Assembly (NCBI GenBank): GCA_965262395.1 | Contig: OZ253531.1 | Coordinates: 806,001-870,000, forward strand | Length of the DNA: 64,000 nucleotides | DNA from: CBDHFF01 sp965262395 | Lineage (GTDB): Bacteria; Pseudomonadota; Alphaproteobacteria; Rickettsiales; Anaplasmataceae | Reading direction: 5' to 3' | In this document: in pieces, positions 54,990 through 63,001 of the stretch | How positions within the stretch are numbered: the first letter of the stretch is position 1 | How the letters are laid out: every line of letters starts with the position of its first letter | Notes under the pieces: model-generated | Told to the model about the DNA's origin: nothing | The model's input: the letters and a program-made list of their open reading frames with translations, nothing else | Database searches by the model: none | Made by a program: the position numbers and the translations under genes

Positions 54990-56189
54990 TTATGAATTAT
55001 ATTTATTCAAATCAGGGCCATTGCTAGACTGATCTAAGCTCGTATGTCCCTCCGAAGATATATCTAAAGAAGGATCATCATTCATATTGTATATAAGTGA
55101 ACCCAATGCAGCCATTATAGCAATTTCTGCTATAAATCCTATGACCCAAACTATAGAAGTTGTAATTGCTGAGGCAATTTTTAATCTTGAATTATAAGTG
55201 AGATCTTTAATTGATCTATAGGTTTCACATATAGCCCAAGTGAGTGTTAATGCCATCGGAAAAGCTATGGTTATCATCAGCGCAAATCCTGACATTGGTG
55301 CAGCTAAGGCCATTCCTACAGTAGTGTTTATTTCATCCTTTGTTGAGTAATAAGTTAAAGAGAAGATAATAAATAGAATTGAAAAAAACATTATTCCTAC
55401 AGTTAAGGCTGTAATTAGCGTGGCCAGAGATTTTCCGAGCTCTGCTGTGTGTAGGCTGAATCCTTCTTTAATCATTGATTTATAAGCAGATACGACCCAA
55501 CATATTAGCCCAGAAATTGCACTTATCATAATTAGGAATGGTGTTCCAATTAATACAGATGATAGAATAAGTGCTGTGCGTACAGGATGATTCATTTCAT
55601 CATAATTATTTATATATGAGGCATGAAATAAGACTGATAAGGCAATAAATAAAAAGAACAAGGAAATAGATAAAAGAATTACTATTATAGTTATTAAGCT
55701 TTTATTATATCTTGTATTATATTTTTCAATTTTTATAAATTGCGCAAGTAAATTTTGTAGTAGTTTTTTTGTTATCTTCGTTTTGTATTTTTTCAATCTA
55801 ATTGCTTCAGCAATTAACAAACCGACTAGAAACAATGATGAGAAAAACGAAGAAGCAGCAGCAGTCCAGGAGAGCGCAAGATTATTGTTTCTAACAAGTG
55901 TATCTACGTCATCATTTTGCCTGTTGATTTGTTCTATTGCAGCGTAGACATCTTGGCATACAATTAAAAATATGGAAGAAATAGGAATCAAAAATAGAAA
56001 TGATATGGCCAAGATCAAAGTAACAAATTTTTTGGCAATAGAGGTTTTTCCAATAGAAAGACCCTTAAATAATTTAGCATAAAAATACAATGCTGGAATC
56101 AAAAGGGAAATAACTGGAACAAATGCAAGAGCCTGTAAGCCCAAGGCTATTTTGACTCCTGGAGCTAGAGAAATATCCTGATTGCTCAT
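54990..56189 (-). CDS. Membrane protein with two tandem four-helix modules
   Basis: The 399-residue protein is almost entirely membrane helices in two four-helix modules. The second hairpins end in IAEAIRLKK and ICETYRSIKD, the same E-[AT]-x-R/K mark as in the 690-residue neighbour. The second module's first hairpin ends in YKSMIKEGFSL, close to YKVTKEGFNI of the neighbour. The tail is polar (SLDQSSNGPDLNKYNS). Function is unknown; it is likely a paralogue of the adjacent genes. Confidence 0.62.
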   Translation of the reverse strand: MSNQDISLAPGVKIALGLQALAFVPVISLLIPALYFYAKLFKGLSIGKTSIAKKFVTLILAISFLFLIPISSIFLIVCQDVYAAIEQINRQNDDVDTLVRNNNLALSWTAAASSFFSSLFLVGLLIAEAIRLKKYKTKITKKLLQNLLAQFIKIEKYNTRYNKSLITIIVILLSISLFFLFIALSVLFHASYINNYDEMNHPVRTALILSSVLIGTPFLIMISAISGLICWVVSAYKSMIKEGFSLHTAELGKSLATLITALTVGIMFFSILFIIFSLTYYSTKDEINTTVGMALAAPMSGFALMITIAFPMALTLTWAICETYRSIKDLTYNSRLKIASAITTSIVWVIGFIAEIAIMAALGSLIYNMNDDPSLDISSEGHTSLDQSSNGPDLNKYNS

Positions 56190-56474
56190 ATTTTAAACTA
56201 CTATAACATTAAGTGTATACACATTATTTTATCATATTGGGGTCGATTTGGTCAAGAACTCTTTATTATTTAATACTCACATGCAGATAATTTCTTATCT
56301 TAATTACATATGAAAATATTGATGTTATTTTCTTATTTACTTATTTATTTTATAAGTTTTAATTTTAATTAATGATTAAACTTCTTTAATCACTAATTAT
56401 CGCTGTAATTGAAATAATTGGATTATTTTTATCCAGGGGTTTGATAATTATGTTCTAATAAATATTGTTCATTA

Positions 56475-57536
56475 TTATAATAAAACTGCTCCTGTTTCCA
56501 ATGTTTCGCTTAATAATTCAGCTTTTTTTCTTATTGCTTCTGTTTCTATTGTGGTTTCTTTTTTTTCTTTAGTGTCCAATGAAGTTTGTGGATCATTTGA
56601 AGGTAACAATTGATCTAATTGCTGTTTTATCTCATCTTTGTGATACTCAGCATAATACGAGAAATATTTTTTTGTGATAAATAATGTTATTAAAGAAATT
56701 GTAATTCCAGTAATCACTGTAAATATAGATAATCCAAGTATTAAAAAATCTTTCTGTATATTATTATTTGTTGTCTTATAAATCTCCATGGCCAACCATA
56801 CTACAGATAGCATTATAGGTGGAGCATAGATAGCAAGGAACATTTTTATAAGATATAAATTAAGGAATTTATTTATATTCTCGCTATATCTTGATTTTTT
56901 ATTATTAGCCAAATTAACATACAAAGATTCAGGTTCTATTTCATAAATAAGCTTTTCAATGAATAATAAGGTATTAACTATTGATACTAAGGATATTAAA
57001 AATATGGTCAAGGCTATTGTTATATACAGTGCTACAGGATTCTTGGATTCTTGATGTTTAAAATAATATCTAATGTATAAAAATATGCATAGAGCAAAAA
57101 GTATCACCACAGCGAGTATAGATGGTGTATTAAATATAAGAAATTTTTTTAGTAATCTTTGTTGTAACGAATTGTAATAGATTTTTATATTAGTGATACA
57201 TGATTTTTTATCTATTACAGAAGTCTCACTGGTTCTTGTTTTATTATTTGATTCATTTTCTGGTTCATTACATAGAGATATTTGGGTTTTGGTGAATGCA
57301 TTGTTAGGATTAATAAACCAGTTGGGTGCCTTCATTCTAGCTGAATGATCATTTATTCTTCGCAGTACTGTATTTTGTCGTACATTTTCCAAATATCCTT
57401 TAGGTGTTTTATTGTTTGTATTAAAATTTACTTTGTCAGCAAGAGGTTTTAATATAGCTGAATACATGTACCCTGTATAGGGTCTGAACCATGATTCAGT
57501 CTTGCTAAGTATTTTACGATGTATTGAAGTAAACAT
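56475..57536 (-). CDS. Membrane protein with one four-helix module
   Basis: The 353-residue protein has a polar N-terminus of about 130 residues, one four-helix module and an acidic tail. The second hairpin begins IYAPPIMLSVVWLAMEIYKTT, whose EIYK matches the E-x-x-K/R mark of the neighbouring genes. The loop between hairpins is lysine/asparagine-rich. No known family. It appears to be the single-module member of the local set. Confidence 0.58.
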   Translation of the reverse strand: MFTSIHRKILSKTESWFRPYTGYMYSAILKPLADKVNFNTNNKTPKGYLENVRQNTVLRRINDHSARMKAPNWFINPNNAFTKTQISLCNEPENESNNKTRTSETSVIDKKSCITNIKIYYNSLQQRLLKKFLIFNTPSILAVVILFALCIFLYIRYYFKHQESKNPVALYITIALTIFLISLVSIVNTLLFIEKLIYEIEPESLYVNLANNKKSRYSENINKFLNLYLIKMFLAIYAPPIMLSVVWLAMEIYKTTNNNIQKDFLILGLSIFTVITGITISLITLFITKKYFSYYAEYHKDEIKQQLDQLLPSNDPQTSLDTKEKKETTIETEAIRKKAELLSETLETGAVLL

Positions 57537-58116
57537 TACAAAATTCTATCAAAAAGAGTGAACAATAAATAATACACATTTAATTATACAATTAATTTTT
57601 AATATAATCAAATTATAGTGTGTTTATAAGTTAAATATAAAAATATTTACTCCTTAATAATCAGAGAAGTTATTAATCAATTTTTGACTGATTAAGCTAG
57701 ATACTCTAGGTTTTATAGTATTATTTTATAATAATTTGAGTAAAAAACTCTATACTGTTCCCATTATTTATTATCTCAGTTAATTTTTAGTCCTTTGTGA
57801 TCCTGCATATAGATAATTAGTTAGTTTTATGCAGAAGAATTGGATAATAAAAACTATCCATCATATATAAATGAGTTTCAATCTATATTATGACTCAAAT
57901 GAATCTAAGAGAATGAACTCATACTATACATATAACGATAATTAATTTTCCTATTAAAGTAAAAATTTGCATTAAATTTATATTTTTAATTTGACTATAG
58001 GTTATGTTTGCACTATATAATCCATGTCTTACCAAGTCAAACCATGTTTACCCATAGTTTACCATATTAAGATAGCTTGTGTATGTGTGTGTGGTTCATT
58101 AATTAATTTTTAAGAT
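57537..58116. other. Divergent regulatory region upstream of mraZ
   Basis: These 580 bp separate the minus-strand membrane gene from the plus-strand mraZ cluster, so both promoters lie here. The segment 58021-58064 carries the phased repeats described separately. I see no gene in the rest, which is very AT-rich. Confidence 0.6.
58021..58064. promoter_or_regulatory. Putative MraZ operator: five CCA/TGG repeats at exact 10-bp steps
   Basis: The elements TCCA, ACCA, ACCA, CCCA, ACCA start at 58021, 58031, 58041, 58051 and 58061, one per helical turn. On the other strand they read TGG[GT]. MraZ is known to bind direct repeats with a TGG core and 10-bp phasing upstream of its own gene. The array ends 52 bases before the mraZ ATG, so autoregulation of the division cluster is likely. 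Confidence 0.65.
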
Positions 58117-58629
58117 ATGGCATTATTTTTATCTACATTCGTAAATAAGGTTGATAAGAAGGGCAGGGTATCAATACCTGCGTCTTTTCGAAAGGCAATA
58201 ATGATGGATAAGTCTTATGGTGGGAATAGTATCGTGATATATCCATCATTTCTGAATAACTGTGTTGAGGCCTGTAGCATGAAAAGAATTGAACAAATTC
58301 TAGAAAGCATAGAGAATATGGACACATTTTCTGAAGAGAAGGATGCCTTCGCAATGTCTATACTGGGTGGTAGTATGGAATTAACTTTTGATACTGAAGG
58401 TAGAGTTAAGTTGCCAGAAGAAATTATGGCGGAAGCCAATATTACAAATCGTGCTGCTTTTGTAGGTAAAGGTCGTTCTTTTGAAATATGGGAACCTTCT
58501 GCAGTATCAAAATATGCAAAACAAGCACGTGCTATTGCAAAAAAAAGGAGGTTATCTTTTGGAGTTGCTACTAATAATTTTAAAATAACCAAAGCGGCTA
58601 GTTGTATAGGAGAGGAACGACATGATTAA
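58117..58629 (+). CDS. mraZ: Transcriptional regulator MraZ
   Basis: MraZ is the AbrB-like DNA-binding repressor of the division and cell-wall cluster. The 170-residue protein contains two SpoVT/AbrB-type halves. The first has VDKKGRVSIPASFRKAI (residues 12-28) and the second FDTEGRVKLPEEIM; both are characteristic MraZ repeats. Its last 8 bases overlap the rsmH start, showing tight coupling. The upstream phased repeats fit self-regulation. Confidence 0.93.
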   Translation: MALFLSTFVNKVDKKGRVSIPASFRKAIMMDKSYGGNSIVIYPSFLNNCVEACSMKRIEQILESIENMDTFSEEKDAFAMSILGGSMELTFDTEGRVKLPEEIMAEANITNRAAFVGKGRSFEIWEPSAVSKYAKQARAIAKKRRLSFGVATNNFKITKAASCIGEERHD

Positions 58630-59509
58630 TTCTCATATACCAGTGTTATTAGAGCAAGTTGTAGAGATTATTAATCCTCGTGATGGCGGTAATTATATTG
58701 ATGCAACGTTTGGTGCAGGTGGATACAGTAAAGAAGTGTTGAGCAAAGCTGATTGTATTGTTCATGCAATAGATAGAGATAGTAACGTTGATAAGTATTA
58801 TCAAGAATTGCAAACAAGTTATAATAATAAAATTAAGCTTACTATAGCTAGATTTAGTGAAATTGGAGATGTATTTCAAGATAAAGAAGGATTAATAGAC
58901 GGAATTATGTTTGATGTCGGCGTTTCATCGATGCAACTTGCTAATCCAGAGAGAGGATTTTCATTTATGCATGATGCGCCATTAGATATGAGAATGGGGC
59001 AAGACGGTGTAAGAGCAGATGATTTTGTAAATAGGATGAAACAGGAAGAAATTGCAAATATCATTTATCAATATAGTAATGAAAGAGCATCAAGAATGGT
59101 TGCTAGAGCAATTGTGAATTATAGAGAGAAAAAAAGAATTGAGACTACGCTAGAGTTAGCAAATATAGTGAGGTCAGCCGTGCCTTTTAGTAGAAAAAGT
59201 AAAATAGATCCGGCTACTAGAACGTTTCAAGCAATTAGGATGTGGGTTAATGATGAATTGCAGGAGTTGGAAGATGCTTTAAAGGCATCAGTAAAACTAT
59301 TGCGATGCGGTGGTGTTGTGGTTGTTGTAACCTTTCATTCGGAAGAAGACAAGATTGTAAAATATTTGTTTAGAGATTTATGCAATAATGAAGATATTAA
59401 TAATAAATACAAATTAGTGAATAGAAAAATTATTCGACCTTCTGATGAAGAGATCAATTTAAATGCAAGGTCGCGCTCCGCAAAGCTGCGAGCAATTATG
59501 AAACTATAA
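58622..59509 (+). CDS. rsmH: 16S rRNA (cytosine-1402-N4)-methyltransferase RsmH
   Basis: RsmH methylates C1402 in the 16S rRNA decoding centre. The 295-residue protein has HIPVLLEQVVEII at the start, SAM-binding DATFGAGGYSKEVL, then MFDVGVSSMQLANPERGFSF, DMRMGQ, and the closing VVTFHSEEDKIVK. Each is a family hallmark. It overlaps mraZ and ends directly at the next gene's potential start, so the three genes form one operon. Confidence 0.96.
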   Translation: MINSHIPVLLEQVVEIINPRDGGNYIDATFGAGGYSKEVLSKADCIVHAIDRDSNVDKYYQELQTSYNNKIKLTIARFSEIGDVFQDKEGLIDGIMFDVGVSSMQLANPERGFSFMHDAPLDMRMGQDGVRADDFVNRMKQEEIANIIYQYSNERASRMVARAIVNYREKKRIETTLELANIVRSAVPFSRKSKIDPATRTFQAIRMWVNDELQELEDALKASVKLLRCGGVVVVVTFHSEEDKIVKYLFRDLCNNEDINNKYKLVNRKIIRPSDEEINLNARSRSAKLRAIMKL

Positions 59510-59523
59510 TGGGAGAATCTATA

Positions 59524-59859
59524 ATGAGATCAATACATATTATCGGTTTTTTTGTAATAATTATTGGTGCTTTTACTTTATTTGAGGCTAAGTATTATAT
59601 AAATCATCTGGATGATGAGATGAATAAAATAACATTCGAAGTACAGAATAATTTGAAAGAGTTAAGAGATTTAGAAACTGAATGGGGTTACTTAAATAAT
59701 CCCTGTAGATTGCGTTCTTTAGCAAATAGATATTTGAAAGCAGATTTTATTACCTATAGCCAGGCTCAAGATGGATGGAAAGAGATTATTAAAAATCAGG
59801 AATTTGTAAAGAATTCGAAAAAAACGTTGGATAAGCCACTCCATAATAAGCAGAAATAA
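59524..59859 (+). CDS. ftsL: Cell division protein FtsL
   Basis: FtsL is a small bitopic division protein acting with FtsB and FtsQ. From ATG 59524 (GGGAGA 7-8 bases upstream) it has 111 residues; ATG 59509, overlapping the rsmH stop, would add five. One membrane helix lies near residues 5-22, then a coiled-coil periplasmic stretch with LRDLETEWGYLNNPCRLRSLA, which matches alphaproteobacterial FtsL. Position after rsmH supports the call. Confidence 0.82.
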   Translation: MRSIHIIGFFVIIIGAFTLFEAKYYINHLDDEMNKITFEVQNNLKELRDLETEWGYLNNPCRLRSLANRYLKADFITYSQAQDGWKEIIKNQEFVKNSKKTLDKPLHNKQK

Positions 59860-60200
59860 TTATGAACAGTAAGAATTTCTAATATTTCATGAGGTGCTGC
59901 TGCTGCCATTGTTAATGTACGCTAATTCGGTAAGGGTTGTATTTAATTATTTATTTTTTATGATGTCGTTTATTTGAACATAGATTAGATGTAATAAATG
60001 TAATGATGATGATCATATTATAAGAAACTGCTAATCAAAAGGATATAAGAAATAACTATAATGCAACCAAGGAATATTATTGCCTCAATTGCATTTAATG
60101 CTAGCGGAATTGAAGAACTTAGACGATCCTTTATGAATCACAATAGTCAACTATTATCAATTCTAATTCTTAATTTTATTATTCCATAATTAGGATAAGT
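59860..60200. other. Intergenic region after ftsL, ftsI not found
   Basis: In most bacteria ftsI (division transpeptidase) follows ftsL. Here only a six-codon start-like frame (MNSKNF then stop) appears directly after ftsL, and a 42-codon frame of unknown worth lies at 60061-60189. The rest looks like decayed sequence. A triplet GCT run lies near 59895. Confidence 0.5.
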
Positions 60201-61052
60201 TCACCATGCAGTAGTAATAGCTCCATTATATTTATCTGCAATAAAACTTTTTGTTTTATCACTTTGATATATTTTTAGGAATTTCTGTACAAGATCTTTC
60301 TTTTCTTCGAATTTACTATCATTAAGTATATCAGAGCGAATTGCTATAATATTCACATATGGAGAATCAGAGCTTTCAACAGTTATAGCATCTTTTACTT
60401 CCAATATTCCAGAAACTATAACCCAGTCTGTGTTTATTACTGAGATATCAACATCATCAATTGTTCTAGGTAATGAAGGTGGATCTACTTCCATAAATTC
60501 CATTTGATAAGGGTTATCTGTTATTTCATATATTGATGTAGAAAGATCTGAACCAGTTTTTAATGTTATTAATCCATGATTTTGCAATAATAACAAAGCC
60601 CGAGAGTTGTTTGTTGGATCATTTGGAATGGATACAATTGAACCTTTTTTTAGGTCTGATAATGACTTTATCCTATTAGAATATATTCCCATAGGAAGAA
60701 GTATGGTTTTAGCATAATTTTCTATTTTATAGCCACGATTGAGTATATGTTCATCTAAAAAAGGAGCATGTTGAAATATATTCAAATCCAAGTCTCCATC
60801 ATTGAGAACTCTATTTGGTACATCAAAATTATCAAATATTTTTAATATAATTTTTACTTGTTCCGACTCTGGTTTTAGATCTTCATTTTCTTTTATAAAT
60901 TCCATTATTTCTTGATGTGGGCCAGAGGTAACTCCTATTACTATTGAATTTTCTGAATTATCAGTATTCTTATAACCCATAAATGCCATAGTAGCTAAAA
61001 ATAAAGTAGAAAATACAAACAGAATGGATATTATTTTTCTATTACCTATCAT
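60201..61052 (-). CDS. metQ: Methionine ABC transporter substrate-binding protein MetQ
   Basis: MetQ captures D/L-methionine for the MetNI importer. The 283-residue protein fits the NlpA/MetQ family: VIGVTSGPHQEIMEFI, the hallmark DLNIFQHAPFLDEH, IVSIPNDPTNNSRALLLL near the middle, and a closing KFLKIYQSD. The N-terminal hydrophobic segment (residues 8-24) has no lipobox cysteine, so the protein may be anchored by an uncleaved helix or released, unlike the usual lipoprotein. It is the last gene of metN-metI-metQ. Confidence 0.92.
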   Translation of the reverse strand: MIGNRKIISILFVFSTLFLATMAFMGYKNTDNSENSIVIGVTSGPHQEIMEFIKENEDLKPESEQVKIILKIFDNFDVPNRVLNDGDLDLNIFQHAPFLDEHILNRGYKIENYAKTILLPMGIYSNRIKSLSDLKKGSIVSIPNDPTNNSRALLLLQNHGLITLKTGSDLSTSIYEITDNPYQMEFMEVDPPSLPRTIDDVDISVINTDWVIVSGILEVKDAITVESSDSPYVNIIAIRSDILNDSKFEEKKDLVQKFLKIYQSDKTKSFIADKYNGAITTAW

Positions 61053-61163
61053 AAATTATTCCATATTCAATTTTTAATACATCAGCTTTGGATGGTATCC
61101 AAGTATAATAAAAATTGCAAGAATATAATTAATAAATAAATTATTGATATTTAAAAGCTTAGT

Positions 61164-61805
61164 TTATTCTTTTCTTAGTTTTTTAGAAATATAATTTCCA
61201 CCGAACTGTATAATATTAATCAACAAGATAAGTATTAACGTTACTTCTATAAGTAAAACTAAATTATATCTTTGATATCCATATCTTATCGCTAAATCTC
61301 CCAAACCACCACCACCTACTGTGCCAGCCATTGCAGAAAATCCAATTAAAGTGATAATAATAAGTGTAATGCCAGCCACTAAGCTTGGTAAAGATTCAGG
61401 AAGAATTATCTTCTTAATAATATCATAACTTGTTGCTCCCATTGATGTACCCATTTCTATTAAGTCATTTGATACATTGTTCATTGACTCTTCTGTAATT
61501 TTTGTGATTAAGGTAATAGAGGCTATACTTAAAGGTATAGATGCTGCCATTGTCCCAATGGAGGTGCCAACTATTGCTTTTGTAATGGGTAACATCGCAA
61601 TGATCATTATAACGTATGGTATAGATCTAATAGTATTTACTATTAAGTTAGTGATTCTATTCCATAAAATATTTGGACACAGCAATTTTCGACTGGTTAC
61701 ATATAAAAATGTACCCAATGGGATGCCAAACAATATTCCAGAAAATGTTGAAATTAAAATCATTAATAAAGTTTCATAAGTACTATTAATTATTATTGCT
61801 AACAT
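61164..61805 (-). CDS. metI: Methionine ABC transporter permease MetI
   Basis: MetI forms the membrane channel of the methionine importer. The 213-residue protein has five helices. It has the family N-terminal GILFGIPLGTFLYVTS, then NTIRSIPYVIMIIAMLPIT, the coupling-loop EMGTSMGATSYDIIKKIILPESLPSLVAG, and GTVGGGGLGDLAIRYGYQRY. It starts with an ATG overlapping the metN stop, indicating coupling. Confidence 0.94.
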   Translation of the reverse strand: MLAIIINSTYETLLMILISTFSGILFGIPLGTFLYVTSRKLLCPNILWNRITNLIVNTIRSIPYVIMIIAMLPITKAIVGTSIGTMAASIPLSIASITLITKITEESMNNVSNDLIEMGTSMGATSYDIIKKIILPESLPSLVAGITLIIITLIGFSAMAGTVGGGGLGDLAIRYGYQRYNLVLLIEVTLILILLINIIQFGGNYISKKLRKE

Positions 61806-62827
61806 TAAAAATATCCTAAAATGTTTATTTTAATTTGATATGCAATGAATTCTTTTTGTAATATATCGTAATTATTTTTACTGGTTGAGATAATCAAGGT
61901 TCCAAATGTTATTTCACCTATATGATCAATATTCCCGCTAATAATATTAATTTCAATATTATGTTTTGTAGCAATCTTAAATATTACCGATTCTTTGGAA
62001 GAATCATTATAAAACATTATCCTTATTAATATATTGTTTAATTTTTCTTCTTCTAAAATAGAAAGTTTATCTATAATAAATTTTGGTATATTAGTATGAA
62101 AAATATTAGAGATAAGATCTTTTGTATACTTATGCTGCGGATTAATTAAAATATTCTCAGTAGTATTCCCTTCTATTATTTCACCATTTTTCATTACATA
62201 CACATAATCACATATATTTTTAGTAACTTTTACTTCATGAGTAATAATGACGATAGTAATATTATGAAGCATGTTTATTTTTTTAATTAATAATAAGATG
62301 TCTTCTGTTGTTTCTGAATCTAGCGATGAAGTAGGCTCATCACATAATAATATTTTGATATTACTAGTGATTGCCCTAGCAATTGCAACTCTTTGTTTTT
62401 GACCACCACTCAACTGATGTGGATAGGCATCTTTTTTGTGTTCTAGTCCAACCAGACCCAAGCATTCTAGTGCTCGATTTTTTATTTCCTCTTGTGAAAC
62501 TTTTTTTATTTCTAAAGGTAACATAATATTTTGTAATACAGTTCTACGGGATAATAGATTGAAACCTTGAAAAATCATGCCAATTGATGACTGTAATGTC
62601 CGTTTATCTTTTTTATTAAATTTAGTGATATCTTGGTTATCTATGTATATGGATCCGCTATCAACAGATTCGATCATATTTAAGCATCTTATTAAGGTGC
62701 TTTTTCCAGCACCACTTTGCCCAATAATACCGACTATGCTATTCTTTTTTACTTCAAAATTTAAGTCCTTTAGCACGTGCACAGTATCAAAATGCTTTTG
62801 TATATTTATTGCTTTTATAAAGCTCAT
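61805..62827 (-). CDS. metN: Methionine ABC transporter ATP-binding protein MetN
   Basis: MetN powers methionine import. The 340-residue protein has Walker A GQSGAGKST at residues 36-44, signature LSGGQKQRVAIARA, Walker B LLCDEPTSSLD and switch histidine IITHEV. The C-terminal ~90 residues match the NIL regulatory domain by position and length. In the family this domain binds methionine and inhibits transport. It is the promoter-proximal gene of the metNIQ operon. Confidence 0.95.
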   Translation of the reverse strand: MSFIKAINIQKHFDTVHVLKDLNFEVKKNSIVGIIGQSGAGKSTLIRCLNMIESVDSGSIYIDNQDITKFNKKDKRTLQSSIGMIFQGFNLLSRRTVLQNIMLPLEIKKVSQEEIKNRALECLGLVGLEHKKDAYPHQLSGGQKQRVAIARAITSNIKILLCDEPTSSLDSETTEDILLLIKKINMLHNITIVIITHEVKVTKNICDYVYVMKNGEIIEGNTTENILINPQHKYTKDLISNIFHTNIPKFIIDKLSILEEEKLNNILIRIMFYNDSSKESVIFKIATKHNIEINIISGNIDHIGEITFGTLIISTSKNNYDILQKEFIAYQIKINILGYF

Positions 62828-62850
62828 TTTATTATCTAACTACATTAGTA

Positions 62851-62893
62851 AAAAAAAATACCACAACATTTTATAAAAATGAAGTGGTATTTT
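62851..62893 (-). terminator. Rho-independent terminator after groEL
   Basis: The 10-bp arms AAAATACCAC and GTGGTATTTT enclose a 19-base loop. On the minus strand the second arm runs into eight T residues. It lies about 110 bases after the groEL stop and before the metN start, so it separates the two units. Confidence 0.8.
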
Positions 62894-63001
62894 CAGGTTT
62901 TGGTATTTTAGATTGCAATATATAAACAAATCACAATCTAATTTTATTGGGTTACCTCAAGCTTAATACGTAATAATCTTGAGGCTGGTTCTTCTGAAAA
63001 A

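Noticed and set aside
60061..60189. 42-codon frame before metQ's 3' end
   Set aside because: No clear ribosome-binding site, no recognisable sequence, and a length expected by chance; left as a note in the intergenic entry.
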